A DNA stretch of 64,000 nucleotides from VAZQ01 sp963712565. GTDB taxonomy: Bacteria > Pseudomonadota > Alphaproteobacteria > Rhizobiales > Xanthobacteraceae. The notes under the pieces were generated by a model. The model worked only from the letters and a program-made list of their open reading frames with translations. It ran no database searches and was not told where the DNA came from. Both the position numbers and the translations under genes were made by a program. The stretch covers positions 62,001 to 126,000 of the forward strand of contig CAVQIP010000030.1 of assembly GCA_963712565.1 (NCBI GenBank), given 5' to 3'. Shown here piece by piece: positions 1-7,688 of the stretch. How positions within the stretch are numbered: position 1 is the stretch's first letter; every line of letters begins with the position of its first letter.

Positions 1-165
1 CGCGTGACGCGCGATCGAGGCTTGCCGCACCTTGATGAGCGCCCATTTGACCAAGACAGGATCCTCGACGGTGCTCGCCACGTTGTAGTAGCCGCCGAGG
101 AAATAGATGCCGGCGGCGATCACGGCGACAATCGCGAGCACACCGATGAGAGCGAGGGTTTTCAT
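1..165 (-). CDS. N-terminal part of a membrane-anchored protein, possibly a c-type cytochrome (cut by window edge)
   Basis: The start codon is the ATG at 165 on the minus strand, and the frame stays open to the window edge (55 codons visible). It begins with a hydrophobic segment (MKTLALIGVLAIVAVIAAGI) that would be a signal anchor. The following YNVAST and ALIKVRQASIARHA resemble the stretch after the anchor in membrane-bound cytochromes c of Rhizobiales, where a CxxCH site normally follows. That site would lie outside the window, so the cytochrome call is only an inference from N-terminal resemblance. Confidence 0.55.
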   Translation of the reverse strand, partial: MKTLALIGVLAIVAVIAAGIYFLGGYYNVASTVEDPVLVKWALIKVRQASIARHA

Positions 166-341
166 GGCCAATCTCCGGGCTGAAACCGGTGGTTCTATCG
201 TAGCGTGAACCGCGCGAAAATAAACCGCGGCTTTGGCCCGCCGCGGGTCCGGGGCTCTGGACGAGAGGTCGCAGCGCGGCAAGAATTGCCCCGGAACCGC
301 CGGTCGAAACGAGGCGGGGCAAGCGGACGGAGATCGCAGCC

Positions 342-707
342 ATGGGCCAACGACCCTTCCCGGTGCTGGCGGCCGGCGTCGCACTGATGTGCCTCGCGGC
401 GACGCAGGTACACGCAGACGTGATCGACGGCGATTGGTGCAAGGCGGACGGCAAACGGATGAAGATCCAGGGTCCCGAGATCGTCACGCCGGGCGGAAAC
501 CAAACACGCGGCGATTACACCCGCCACAGCTTCGTCTACGTCGTTCCGGCGGGCGAAGCGGGCGCGGGTGAAACCGTCTCGATCATCCTGCTCTCGGAAT
601 ATCTCGCCCATGCACGCCAGGGCGCCCCCGACGCGCCGATCCAGGTCTGGAACCGGTGCCCGCCGGGCGTGGCGGATGCGCGGCCGCCGCAGCACGACCG
701 CGCGTAG
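342..707 (+). CDS. Secreted hypothetical protein
   Basis: A 121-residue protein with an N-terminal signal peptide (hydrophobic core VLAAGVALMCLAAT, likely cleavage after HA near residue 26). The mature part begins DVIDGDWCKADGKRM and contains two cysteines, in DWC and RCPPG. A GGAG lies about 9 bases upstream of the chosen ATG. I do not recognise the family; the export signal and the paired cysteines suggest a small periplasmic protein. It stands alone, followed by a thioredoxin-fold gene on the same strand about 70 bases later, so a shared transcript is possible. Confidence 0.55.
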   Translation: MGQRPFPVLAAGVALMCLAATQVHADVIDGDWCKADGKRMKIQGPEIVTPGGNQTRGDYTRHSFVYVVPAGEAGAGETVSIILLSEYLAHARQGAPDAPIQVWNRCPPGVADARPPQHDRA

Positions 708-777
708 GACACGACGTCGCCAGCGTTCTGCCCCGTACGCGCGGCGCGAACGGGAAGCTTCAGGTGGAAGAACAGCT

Positions 778-1329
778 ATGGCGCTGAGCAATGCCAACAT
801 CTGCGATTTCGGCTGGAAGGCGCGCGACTTCGCGCTCAAGGGGGTGGACGGCAAGACCTATTCGCTCGCCGACGTGCGCGGGCCGAACGGCACCCTGGTG
901 GTCTTCATCTGCAATCATTGCCCCTATGTGCGCGCCGTCATTCGCCGCCTGGTGGAAGAAGCCAACGCACTCGAAGCGATCGGCATCGGCACGATTGCGA
1001 TCATGCCGAACGACACGCAATCCTATCCCGAAGACTCCTTCGACAACATGAAGGCGTTCGCCCATAAGCACGGCTTCACCTTTCCCTATGTGATCGACCA
1101 GACCCAGGAGGTCGCGCGCAGCTACGGCGCGCAATGCACGCCCGACTTCTTCGGCTTCAATGCCAGGGACGAGTTGCAGTACCGCGGCCGGCTCGATGCC
1201 GCCGGCGCCAGCGCCATGCCGCCGGGGCGCCGCGAGCTGTTCGAGGCAATGAGGCAGGTGGCGCAGACCGGAAGCGGTCCCCGCGAGCAGACCGCGAGCA
1301 TGGGATGCTCGATCAAGTGGCGGGATTAG
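778..1329 (+). CDS. Thioredoxin-fold protein of the AhpC/TSA type
   Basis: A 183-residue thioredoxin-like protein. The CNHC motif (Cys45, Cys48) sits after the strand LVVFICNHCPYVRA, exactly where the redox-active CxxC lies in peroxiredoxin/TlpA-like proteins, and the cis-proline region appears as GAQCTPDFFGF. The start at 778 is supported by AGGTGGAAG about 8 bases upstream and by the beginning of homology (MALSNANICDFGWKA). There is no signal peptide, so it is probably cytoplasmic. Proteins of this CNHCPYV group are annotated as thioredoxin family or peroxiredoxin-like; the natural substrate is unknown. A frame can be read further upstream but lacks family sequence. Confidence 0.85.
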   Translation: MALSNANICDFGWKARDFALKGVDGKTYSLADVRGPNGTLVVFICNHCPYVRAVIRRLVEEANALEAIGIGTIAIMPNDTQSYPEDSFDNMKAFAHKHGFTFPYVIDQTQEVARSYGAQCTPDFFGFNARDELQYRGRLDAAGASAMPPGRRELFEAMRQVAQTGSGPREQTASMGCSIKWRD

Positions 1330-1441
1330 CGCATTCCGCACGGCTCGTGCTTGCGTCCGCGGGGCTGTCTTCCTGCCGGCAATCCGGTACGCTCCCGTCC
1401 TCCCCGCCCAGCGGGTGGACGCAAAAGAGACGGAGACCACA

Positions 1442-1735
1442 ATGGCCAAGGCGTATTGGATCGCGTGCTATCGTTCGATTTCAAATCCCGATGCATTGGC
1501 GGCCTACGCCAAGCTCGCCGGACCCGCGATCGCCGCCGCCGGCGGGCGTTTTCTGGCGCGCGGGAACGCCGCGAAGGCGTACGAGTCGGGCGTGGCCCAG
1601 CGCGTGGTCGTGATCGAATTCGACAGCGTGGAGAAGGCCGTCGCCGCCCACGACAGCGAAGGCTACCAAGCGGCGCTGAAGGTGTTCGGCAAGGCCGCCG
1701 ACCGCGATCTGCGTATCGTCGAGGGGCTGGCGTAG
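1442..1735 (+). CDS. DUF1330 family protein
   Basis: A 97-residue protein that fits DUF1330: an opening YWIACYRSISNPDALAAYA, the central GGRFLARG and the terminal AHDSEGYQAALKVFGKAADR. The family has a ferredoxin-like, dimeric alpha-beta barrel fold related to antibiotic biosynthesis monooxygenases and has no firm function. The ATG at 1442 is chosen because GGAG lies about 10 bases upstream and the family homology starts immediately (MAKAYWIA). It follows the thioredoxin-like gene on the same strand and converges on the tyrosinase gene. Confidence 0.8.
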   Translation: MAKAYWIACYRSISNPDALAAYAKLAGPAIAAAGGRFLARGNAAKAYESGVAQRVVVIEFDSVEKAVAAHDSEGYQAALKVFGKAADRDLRIVEGLA

Positions 1736-1748
1736 ACCTCGGCTCGAT

Positions 1749-2681
1749 CTACAGCACGTCCGCGACCGTGTCGTAGCCGTAGACGTCCGCGACGTCGATC
1801 ATGTCGCCGACCTTCGGAGCATTGGCAAACACCGAGAACAGCTTGTCGCCGAGGCGATGGAATTTGAGCGACGCAGGCGCGTTGTTGCCGGGGAGATAAG
1901 GGGCATCGGGGTGCTTGCGTTGCCAAGCCGCCCACAGCCGATCGACGTTGCAGTGATTGAGAAAAAACACCGGGTCGTTCGGCGAGGACGCAGGCGCCAT
2001 GTCGCCGCCGATCCAGACGTGCACCCGGTTATGCGTACCCGGCGGATCCGGCTGCCACCCCTCCACCACGTTGCGCATGGTGGTCGCGGAATCGACGCCG
2101 AAATCCGGCTCGTCGTAGGTATCGAGGTCGACCGCGGCGCGCGCCTGTGCGGTCGTCGGCAGGGTCGCGATGTCGCCGGCGAGGCCGCGCGCGAGCCCTC
2201 TGTTGGCGCGCACGAGCTCGCCCACGCTGTTGGTCTCGACGCGGACGACGAACTTGTCGGGGTCGGCACCGGGATTGGCGAACGGCCCGGTCGTGACCGG
2301 ATCGCCCGAGCCGCCCATGCAGTCGACGCCCCAGACCGGCGCCTGGGTCTGCTGCGCCGCGGGCAGATCGCCGTCGCGATTCCAGGCCCAGTACGGAAGG
2401 CCGAAGGCGTCGTCCTGCAGGACACGCTGGAGCTGCTGCTCGTACACAATGAGCATATAGCGGTGCCACGGCAGGAACACCGGGCCGCGATGCGCCGCGT
2501 TGCGCGAGCCCTGGGTCGGCGGCGTCATCGTCATCATCGCCCGCACGTGCCAAATGACCAAGGCGTCGTACGTGCTCAATCCGCTTTGCGGGTTGGTCTC
2601 GCGCTTGAGCCGCAGCACTCCATCGATGTACTCGTCGCGGACCGATGGATCAGTGGTGATGTCCTTGCGAGTGACCGCCAT
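1749..2681 (-). CDS. Tyrosinase-family copper oxidase
   Basis: A 310-residue type-3 copper protein, predicted to oxidise phenols to o-quinones. The CuA site is visible as His45 (IWHVRAM), His64 (AAHRGP) and His73 (PWHRYM). The CuB site is His217 and His221 (THNRVHVWIGG) plus His243 in NDPVFFLNHCNVDRLW. All six copper ligands are therefore present. No signal peptide is seen. The start ATG overlaps the last codons of the upstream His-rich gene by 32 bases and has a strong GGGGGAAGG ribosome site, so translation of the two is probably coupled. Bacterial tyrosinases often need a small copper-delivery partner; the overlapping gene is a candidate. Confidence 0.92.
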   Translation of the reverse strand: MAVTRKDITTDPSVRDEYIDGVLRLKRETNPQSGLSTYDALVIWHVRAMMTMTPPTQGSRNAAHRGPVFLPWHRYMLIVYEQQLQRVLQDDAFGLPYWAWNRDGDLPAAQQTQAPVWGVDCMGGSGDPVTTGPFANPGADPDKFVVRVETNSVGELVRANRGLARGLAGDIATLPTTAQARAAVDLDTYDEPDFGVDSATTMRNVVEGWQPDPPGTHNRVHVWIGGDMAPASSPNDPVFFLNHCNVDRLWAAWQRKHPDAPYLPGNNAPASLKFHRLGDKLFSVFANAPKVGDMIDVADVYGYDTVADVL

Positions 2682-3024
2682 GTTGCCTTCCCCCTCGCCG
2701 GCCGCGCGGCGGCCGCTTCTTTTCGAAGTCCTCAGGGAAAAGATCGATGATCGTCTTCACGATATCGACCGCGGACGACAGCGAATAGTTCGGAATGGCG
2801 TGGCTTTGCACCTGTCCGTCTTGACTCACGATCAGCGGCAGGTGAACGACGCGACCATCGATCTTGACCTCGTACTCCGTCGCGATCGAGACTTCGTGGC
2901 CCTTGTGGCTCAACGTGCGCACCGATTTGTTGTGCATGGCGCCGTGCTCGATTTTCGGCAGGCGAGCCACCGATTTCAGCAATGGCGCATTCGGCGCGAA
3001 GGCGGCGGCCTCTTTGCGTTTCAT
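2650..3024 (-). CDS. Small protein with His-rich tail, candidate tyrosinase partner
   Basis: A 124-residue protein with no signal peptide. The body (about residues 20-100) reads like a compact beta-rich domain (HKGHEVSIATEYEVKIDGR, VHLPLIVSQDGQVQSH). The tail is basic and then His-rich, ending QHGGHSQGHHH. That tail is encoded across the tyrosinase start codon in another frame. Streptomyces melanin operons pair a tyrosinase with a small His-containing copper chaperone (MelC1). This protein does not look like MelC1, but its position, overlap and His tail suggest a similar copper-transfer role. That role is an inference from context. Confidence 0.7.
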   Translation of the reverse strand: MKRKEAAAFAPNAPLLKSVARLPKIEHGAMHNKSVRTLSHKGHEVSIATEYEVKIDGRVVHLPLIVSQDGQVQSHAIPNYSLSSAVDIVKTIIDLFPEDFEKKRPPRGRRGGRQHGGHSQGHHH

Positions 3025-3098
3025 TGAACTCTCCCGCTACGGGAATACCATAGATATGCTATCACAAATTGCAGCCGCAGGAAACGGGCGTGCCGTCT

Positions 3099-3479
3099 CT
3101 ACCAACGCCCCTTGCGCAGATTCCAAGCGTAAAGGAGGTCGGCGAAGCGATCGTAGGCGAGACGCGCCAGCGGACGAACGATGGGATTGCCGAGGAGCAC
3201 GGCCAGCCAGCGTTCACGCGGCGTGCGCCGCCAAACCGCGATCGCGACGTCGGCGCCCGCCAGCAGGCGGCCGGCTTCGTCGGTGGCATGGAGGCGGCGA
3301 CGCACATCCTCGAGCGAAGCGCCGTGGGCAGCGAGCGCCTGCGGCTCGAGATTGATGTCGCGAAATACGATCGTGCCGGCCTGCACCGCGGCAATCAGCT
3401 TGTTGCGCTGGCGCTTGATGCCGGCGTCGCACACCGGGCAACGGGTATTGTACCAGACCACGAGGTGCGGCTGTGTCAT
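3099..3479 (-). CDS. DCC-family thiol-disulfide oxidoreductase-like protein (DUF393)
   Basis: A 126-residue protein beginning MTQPHLVVWYNTRCPVCDAG. The CPVC pair (Cys14, Cys17) follows the first beta strand, as in the DUF393/DCC family of predicted thiol-disulfide oxidoreductases. Later family features are FRDINLEPQAL, the helix LHATDEAGR and the WLAVLLGNPIVRPLARLAYD region. It is probably cytoplasmic. It lies upstream of the His-rich and tyrosinase genes on the same strand with a gap of 74 bases, so a three-gene transcript is possible. Confidence 0.8.
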   Translation of the reverse strand: MTQPHLVVWYNTRCPVCDAGIKRQRNKLIAAVQAGTIVFRDINLEPQALAAHGASLEDVRRRLHATDEAGRLLAGADVAIAVWRRTPRERWLAVLLGNPIVRPLARLAYDRFADLLYAWNLRKGRW

Positions 3480-3558
3480 CCGCCCTCCTTTGCCACCGGC
3501 AAGGCGCTGGGGTAGTTAGAACACGACGCCGTTCGGCCGGCCAAGGACTTCAGGAGAA

Positions 3559-4611
3559 ATGAAAGACAACGTCAAGCGCGTGTTCTACGTGCGCCAGGTC
3601 GCCCATCCCTGCTACCTCGACATCATCGCGCAACGGCCGGAGATCCGCATCGACAAGCTCGAGAATGAAACAGCGGACGACATCGCCCAGCCGATCCTGG
3701 CGGCCGCGCATGCCTACCAGATCGGATCGGCGCGCGACGAGCTCGCGCCCCGGTTCCACGCGCGCCGCGACCTGCTCGCGCGAATGCCGAGCTTGCTCGT
3801 CGTCTCCACCAATGGCGCCGGCTTCGACACCGTAAACGTCGAGGACTGCACGCGCGCCGGCGTGCTCGTCGTCAACCAGGCCGGCGGCAATGCCGAGGCA
3901 GTGGCGGCGCACGTGCTGGCGATGGTGCTGACGCTGTCGAAGCAGATCATCCAGACCAACCACGCCTTGCGACGCGGCGCCATGCGCGACCGCGCGACGT
4001 TCATGGGCAGCGACGTGCAGGGCCGCACCATCGGCATCGTCGGCCTCGGCAATGTCGGCGGCCGTGTGGCCGAGCTCTGTCGCGGCGCGTTCGGCATGCA
4101 GGCGATCGCCTGCGACCCCTATCTCGACGCGCCGACGATCGCCGCCCGCGGGGCGGTCAAGGTGACGCTCGACGAGCTGTTACGGCGCGCCGACTTCGTG
4201 TCGATCAACTGCCCGCTCGACGACAGCACGCGCGGGATGATCGGGGCGCGAGAATTCGCGCTGATGCAGCCGCACGCCTATTTCATCACCACCGCGCGTG
4301 GCTTCGTCCATGACGAGCGCGCGCTCGCCGAAGCGCTGCGGAGCAAGCAGATCGCGGGCGCCGGCATCGACGTGTGGGACAAGGAGCCGCCGGCCGCCGA
4401 TCATCCGTTGCTGCAATTCGACAATGTGATCGCCAGCCCGCACACCGCCGGCGTGACGCGGGAGGCGCGCGCCAATATGGGCCGCATCGCCGCCGAGCAG
4501 CTGATCATGACGCTCGACGGCAAGCGCCCGCCGCGCATCGTCAACCCGCAGGTGTGGCCGGCCTATGCGGCGCGGTTCGAACGGACGTTCGGCTTTGCGC
4601 CGGAAAAGTAG
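3559..4611 (+). CDS. D-2-hydroxyacid dehydrogenase (phosphoglycerate dehydrogenase-like)
   Basis: A 350-residue NAD-dependent oxidoreductase of the D-isomer-specific 2-hydroxyacid dehydrogenase family. The Rossmann motif GLGNVG is at residues 162-167, followed by an acidic residue in ACDPY. The catalytic triad is visible as Arg247 (TTARGF), Glu276 (DVWDKEPP) and His295 (SPHTAG). The N-terminal substrate domain has STNGAGFDTVNVEDC. The length lacks the ACT or ASB domains of many SerA enzymes, so a catabolic or salvage role on a 2-keto or hydroxy acid is more likely than serine synthesis. The substrate cannot be read from sequence. The ATG at 3559 follows a GGAGAA ribosome site. Confidence 0.9.
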   Translation: MKDNVKRVFYVRQVAHPCYLDIIAQRPEIRIDKLENETADDIAQPILAAAHAYQIGSARDELAPRFHARRDLLARMPSLLVVSTNGAGFDTVNVEDCTRAGVLVVNQAGGNAEAVAAHVLAMVLTLSKQIIQTNHALRRGAMRDRATFMGSDVQGRTIGIVGLGNVGGRVAELCRGAFGMQAIACDPYLDAPTIAARGAVKVTLDELLRRADFVSINCPLDDSTRGMIGAREFALMQPHAYFITTARGFVHDERALAEALRSKQIAGAGIDVWDKEPPAADHPLLQFDNVIASPHTAGVTREARANMGRIAAEQLIMTLDGKRPPRIVNPQVWPAYAARFERTFGFAPEK

Positions 4612-4725
4612 CCCTCCCCCGCCGAAGCGGCGGGTGGCGTGGAACCGAGGACGGCGGAATGTCGTTGTGCCGCCGGCGCCGGCGGACTATGTGATGACGG
4701 CAAGACATCGGCAGCGACGGACAAG

Positions 4726-4965
4726 ATGATGCCCGGCAAGCGTGTCCAGTTCGATGACGCGACCTGGCAGGCGCTCGACCTGCTCGCGCGCGACCGCATG
4801 ATGGACTTCCAGGAGCTGGCGGACGAAGCGTTCCGCGACCTGCTGCGCAAGCACGGCCGGCCGACCGATCTCAAGGCCGCGCTACGGCAAAGCGCCGGAG
4901 TGGGCGCAAAGATTCACAAATTTCCGACCAAGAAGAAACCCAGGAGCCGGGGGGCCGAGGACTGA
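4726..4965 (+). CDS. Small ribbon-helix-helix-like protein
   Basis: A 79-residue basic protein (MMPGKRVQFDDATWQALDLL, then MMDFQELADEAFRDLLRKHG). The strand-helix-helix order, with a short beta strand KRVQF followed by two helices, fits a ribbon-helix-helix fold used by antitoxins and small DNA-binding regulators. The tail is Lys/Arg-rich (KFPTKKKPRSRG). Similar small proteins are frequent in Rhizobiales. No toxin gene is adjacent, so it is not called an antitoxin. Either ATG of the pair at 4726/4729 could start it; an upstream extension in the same frame has no family character. Confidence 0.65.
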   Translation: MMPGKRVQFDDATWQALDLLARDRMMDFQELADEAFRDLLRKHGRPTDLKAALRQSAGVGAKIHKFPTKKKPRSRGAED

Positions 4966-5101
4966 GCGGACGAATTCATCCGTTGCGTCGCGGCGTCAGG
5001 CGCAAGCGCCCATGCCGCGGTACGTTGCGCGCGCCGAACCGGCGGCCCGCGCCACGATCGAGCCGCCGCCAGTCAGGTTCGCGCCCGCGGATCGGGAAAC
5101 G

Positions 5102-5485
5102 TCAGGCTCGCTTGGCGCTGCGCACGGGATGCCCGGCTTTGCGCCATTCGCCGACCGTTTCCGAAATGATCCTTACGGACTCCATGGCGGTCTGACTGAG
5201 CTCGGCATAGCCGACAGTCTCGCGCCGGATGCGCTCGCCTTCGGATTGCAGATAGGCCCTCGCCTCCCGCAACTCGCCGATCAGCCTGTCCAATTCGACC
5301 AGGGAAGCCGTGCTGACTTTCTCGACCAGCGACGCGAACTTGTCACCGCCCAGTTCCGACTCGGTTTCGGCCGGCGGCCGGCGCGCCCACAGCCCATCGG
5401 CCGGAAGCAAATCGCGAATTTCCTCTGCGACGTCCGTCATCGCGGCTGCGGCCGGCGTGGACGTTTCGGGTTCCATGGCATTCAT
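5102..5485 (-). CDS. Hypothetical helical protein
   Basis: A 127-residue protein with an N-terminal disordered region (METSTPAAAA-like composition) and a long predicted helical part from about residue 45 (KFASLVEKVSTASLVELDRL, then GELREARAYLQSEGERI). It ends in a basic tail. There is no signal peptide or membrane segment, and I do not recognise the family. The regular heptads suggest a coiled coil and self-association. The start could be Met1 or Met4. Flanks of roughly 140 and 190 bases hold no other gene. Confidence 0.5.
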   Translation of the reverse strand: MNAMEPETSTPAAAAMTDVAEEIRDLLPADGLWARRPPAETESELGGDKFASLVEKVSTASLVELDRLIGELREARAYLQSEGERIRRETVGYAELSQTAMESVRIISETVGEWRKAGHPVRSAKRA

Positions 5486-5676
5486 TTTTCAATCCAGATG
5501 ACAGTGGGACGAATGCTTGGCTCAGCATCATCGGGAAACAAGGTTAAGGTCGGGTAAACCGATGTTGTACCAAACCGGCTCGCGCCCGCGAGTTGTCATC
5601 GCTCGCGCCCCCCGAAGGGCGAGAGTTGCATCGTCGGGCTCGACATCCAATTAGGCTCGCCTGCAGCCTGGAAAAT

Positions 5677-6384
5677 TCAGCGCAACGCGGTCTCGGCCAT
5701 CGCGCGCAGGCGTCGCCCATCGTCAACTGCCGCGAACGGCTGCGCTGAACCTTTTTTCTCGAGCGAGCGAGGCGCCGGTCCGGCCACGACTTTGGAATGC
5801 GCTATCATGATATTGCTGAGATAGGACTGGTGCCTCGCTTCACGGCAGCTGTCCGGCTTCCCGGTATGCCAAAAACAGACATGGAGTACAGCGCAGGCAG
5901 AATCGCCGCCCACGCAGCTCAGCCCATTTCTTTGCGCGAGGTCCCGCAACACCGACACGTTCGCGCAGTCACTTTGCAAGTCGGAAATCCATTGCGTCAG
6001 CTGCGTGGAGGGCGTCCCATTCGGATCACCCGCGCGCACTTCCAAATATTTTTCCAGGCTGATCTGGCCGACGCCTAGGGTGCCGATGATCCTGATCCCT
6101 AAGCGTGCAGCAGCCGACGCCAGCCAAAACTCCAGCCGCCGGAGCCAGGGCGGGCGAAAATAATCTTCCACGGCGAGATAGGTGATGAGTGCCGCGCGCA
6201 TCCCGGGGGCAACATGATCCTTGCACTCGTCGCCGACGTCCCTTGCGTTGGACAGCGCGTCGCTCAGCCGAAACGGCGAATTGTGCAGCGTCTCCTGCCG
6301 CGAGAGCGTGCCGACGCCAAAAATGCAGACAAACAAGGCCAGGACAACGACAGCCGCCCGCGACAGGGACCGCAGCAAGGTCAT
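5677..6384 (-). CDS. Membrane-anchored hypothetical protein, weakly transglycosylase-like
   Basis: A 235-residue protein starting MTLLRSLSRAAVVVLALFVC, an N-terminal membrane anchor followed by a presumed periplasmic domain. The stretch ALITYLAVEDYFRPPWLRRL and then GIRIIGTLGVGQIS has a Glu in a helix followed by a G-GVGQI turn, which recalls lysozyme-fold transglycosylases; this resemblance is weak. Six cysteines in the C-terminal half (for example DECKD, DCANV, GLSCVGGDSACAVLHVC) suggest disulfides. The ATG at 6384 overlaps the upstream membrane gene as ATGA, implying coupled translation. A longer upstream reading of this frame only covers the neighbour in the wrong frame. Confidence 0.65.
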   Translation of the reverse strand: MTLLRSLSRAAVVVLALFVCIFGVGTLSRQETLHNSPFRLSDALSNARDVGDECKDHVAPGMRAALITYLAVEDYFRPPWLRRLEFWLASAAARLGIRIIGTLGVGQISLEKYLEVRAGDPNGTPSTQLTQWISDLQSDCANVSVLRDLAQRNGLSCVGGDSACAVLHVCFWHTGKPDSCREARHQSYLSNIMIAHSKVVAGPAPRSLEKKGSAQPFAAVDDGRRLRAMAETALR

Positions 6385-7163
6385 GACTTGAGCACCAGAT
6401 GTTCCACGAACTTCGCGCCCACGCCGCTGATGATCGCGATCACCGACGACTCGATGATTTTCGAAAAATTGAGAGTGAGCACCGGAGCACGCGTGCTCAT
6501 CACGCCGCCAAAGATGGTACCGACCCTCGCCATGTAGAAGAACGCCACGCCATTGAGCAGGTAAAGCAGCAGGAATTGTCCGTAGAGATCCTTGAAATCC
6601 GGGGTTACCGCGACATCCCAGAGAACTACCACGGGCCAGCACATCAGCACGGCGGCCATGGCCGCGCCGACCGGTGCCGCGAGCTCACCCTGCGGACCGA
6701 ACACCCTGCCAATGATAAAGCCGGCAAGCAGCGGAATGCACAGTCTCACCCCGAATCCGACCACGTTGCTGAGAAAATCCCCGGATTGCGTGCCGTTCTT
6801 GATCTCTCTTTTGAGGATGTCCTGGCAGATCTGGGAGTTCGCCTCTGCGACCTCCGGAGTTCTTCCTTCGTCGCCGCATTGGTTTTGTTTCCACTCCGGG
6901 TCGTTGTCGAGGCGCGCCTTGAGGTCCTTGTCCGACACGTAGGGCGGTGGGCCGACCAGGAAAGGCGTCGTCCTGCCGGGTTCCACGACCTTCGCGAAGC
7001 TGAAGTAATACTTCTCCGGCAGGAACGAGGTCAGTTTGACGCCCACGACCGTGAGCACCAGCGCGGCCAGAAGAGCGATGAGGTTGACGTTGAGCGTCAG
7101 CAAGTCGAATCCGCTGCGATAGGGCGGCGTTGCTCCGCCGGTCGGTGTTGCGTCGGCGCTCAT
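6381..7163 (-). CDS. Polytopic membrane protein of unknown function
   Basis: A 260-residue protein with a short soluble N-terminus, a membrane segment near residues 25-45 (NVNLIALLAALVLTVVGVKL), a soluble loop of about 90 residues with cysteines in NQCGDEG and SQICQD, then three or four further hydrophobic segments from about residue 135. I do not recognise the family. It ends 4 bases inside the next gene (ATGA overlap), so the pair is an operon. The facing peptidoglycan-binding gene starts 525 bases away on the other strand, giving a divergent envelope-related layout. Confidence 0.65.
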   Translation of the reverse strand: MSADATPTGGATPPYRSGFDLLTLNVNLIALLAALVLTVVGVKLTSFLPEKYYFSFAKVVEPGRTTPFLVGPPPYVSDKDLKARLDNDPEWKQNQCGDEGRTPEVAEANSQICQDILKREIKNGTQSGDFLSNVVGFGVRLCIPLLAGFIIGRVFGPQGELAAPVGAAMAAVLMCWPVVVLWDVAVTPDFKDLYGQFLLLYLLNGVAFFYMARVGTIFGGVMSTRAPVLTLNFSKIIESSVIAIISGVGAKFVEHLVLKS

Positions 7164-7688
7164 GGCGAATGCCCCTTCGTTGCTGCAACTCCTCTTTCTT
7201 GGCCCAACGATAGCAGCAACCCCCGATTGCGTCGAGTCTCGTGCGCAGCGCGGCCGCGGTTGCGCGCCGTCGGGCTCGCCCTGCCGAACGCCGCGCCCCC
7301 TGCATTCGAGCGCGCGATCGTGCGTTTAGTTGCCGCGCAATGGGCGGCTCGCACGAAGCCGAGCCCGTACCAGCCGGCCGGCCGGATCCCCGCATACGAG
7401 AAGCCAGGTCTGCAGGTCCGTGGCATCAGGGTTTCCGAAGGCCGCGAGCCTTTCCCCGGCCCCTCGGTCTTGCCCGCGAGCACGAACCGCACGTCGCGAC
7501 TCGCTGCCTGCACGAGGTAACTGGTCAGACTCGTCCCCGGCGCTTGGCTCACGCAAGTGGGACGAGTTGAGGCTGACCAGTAACATCGCAAGCGGGGCTG
7601 CTGCGAACCGGTGCGTTTCCGCTACTCGACGCGATCAACCCCAGGTGGTAGCATCGCCTAGCGACCGGGTTGGTACTTTGGTGCGGAA
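7164..7688 (+). other. Divergent intergenic region, no gene seen
   Basis: This 525-base stretch lies between the minus-strand membrane gene pair and the plus-strand peptidoglycan-binding gene. Reading frames inside it have the composition of shadow frames and no family motifs. It must hold promoters for both directions, and it contains one long imperfect inverted repeat at 7521-7580, listed separately. Confidence 0.5.
7521..7580. repeat. Long imperfect inverted repeat
   Basis: CTGGTCAG at 7521-7528 pairs with CTGACCAG at 7573-7580, and the adjoining ACTCGTCCC (7529-7537) pairs with GGGACGAGT (7559-7567). This gives a 17-pair stem interrupted only by a 5-base bulge, with a 21-base loop. There is no T tract, so it is not a typical terminator. 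It may be an operator or a structured leader of the gene starting at 7689. Confidence 0.6.

Noticed and set aside
4726..4965. Antitoxin of a toxin-antitoxin pair
   Set aside because: No toxin-like gene is adjacent on either side.
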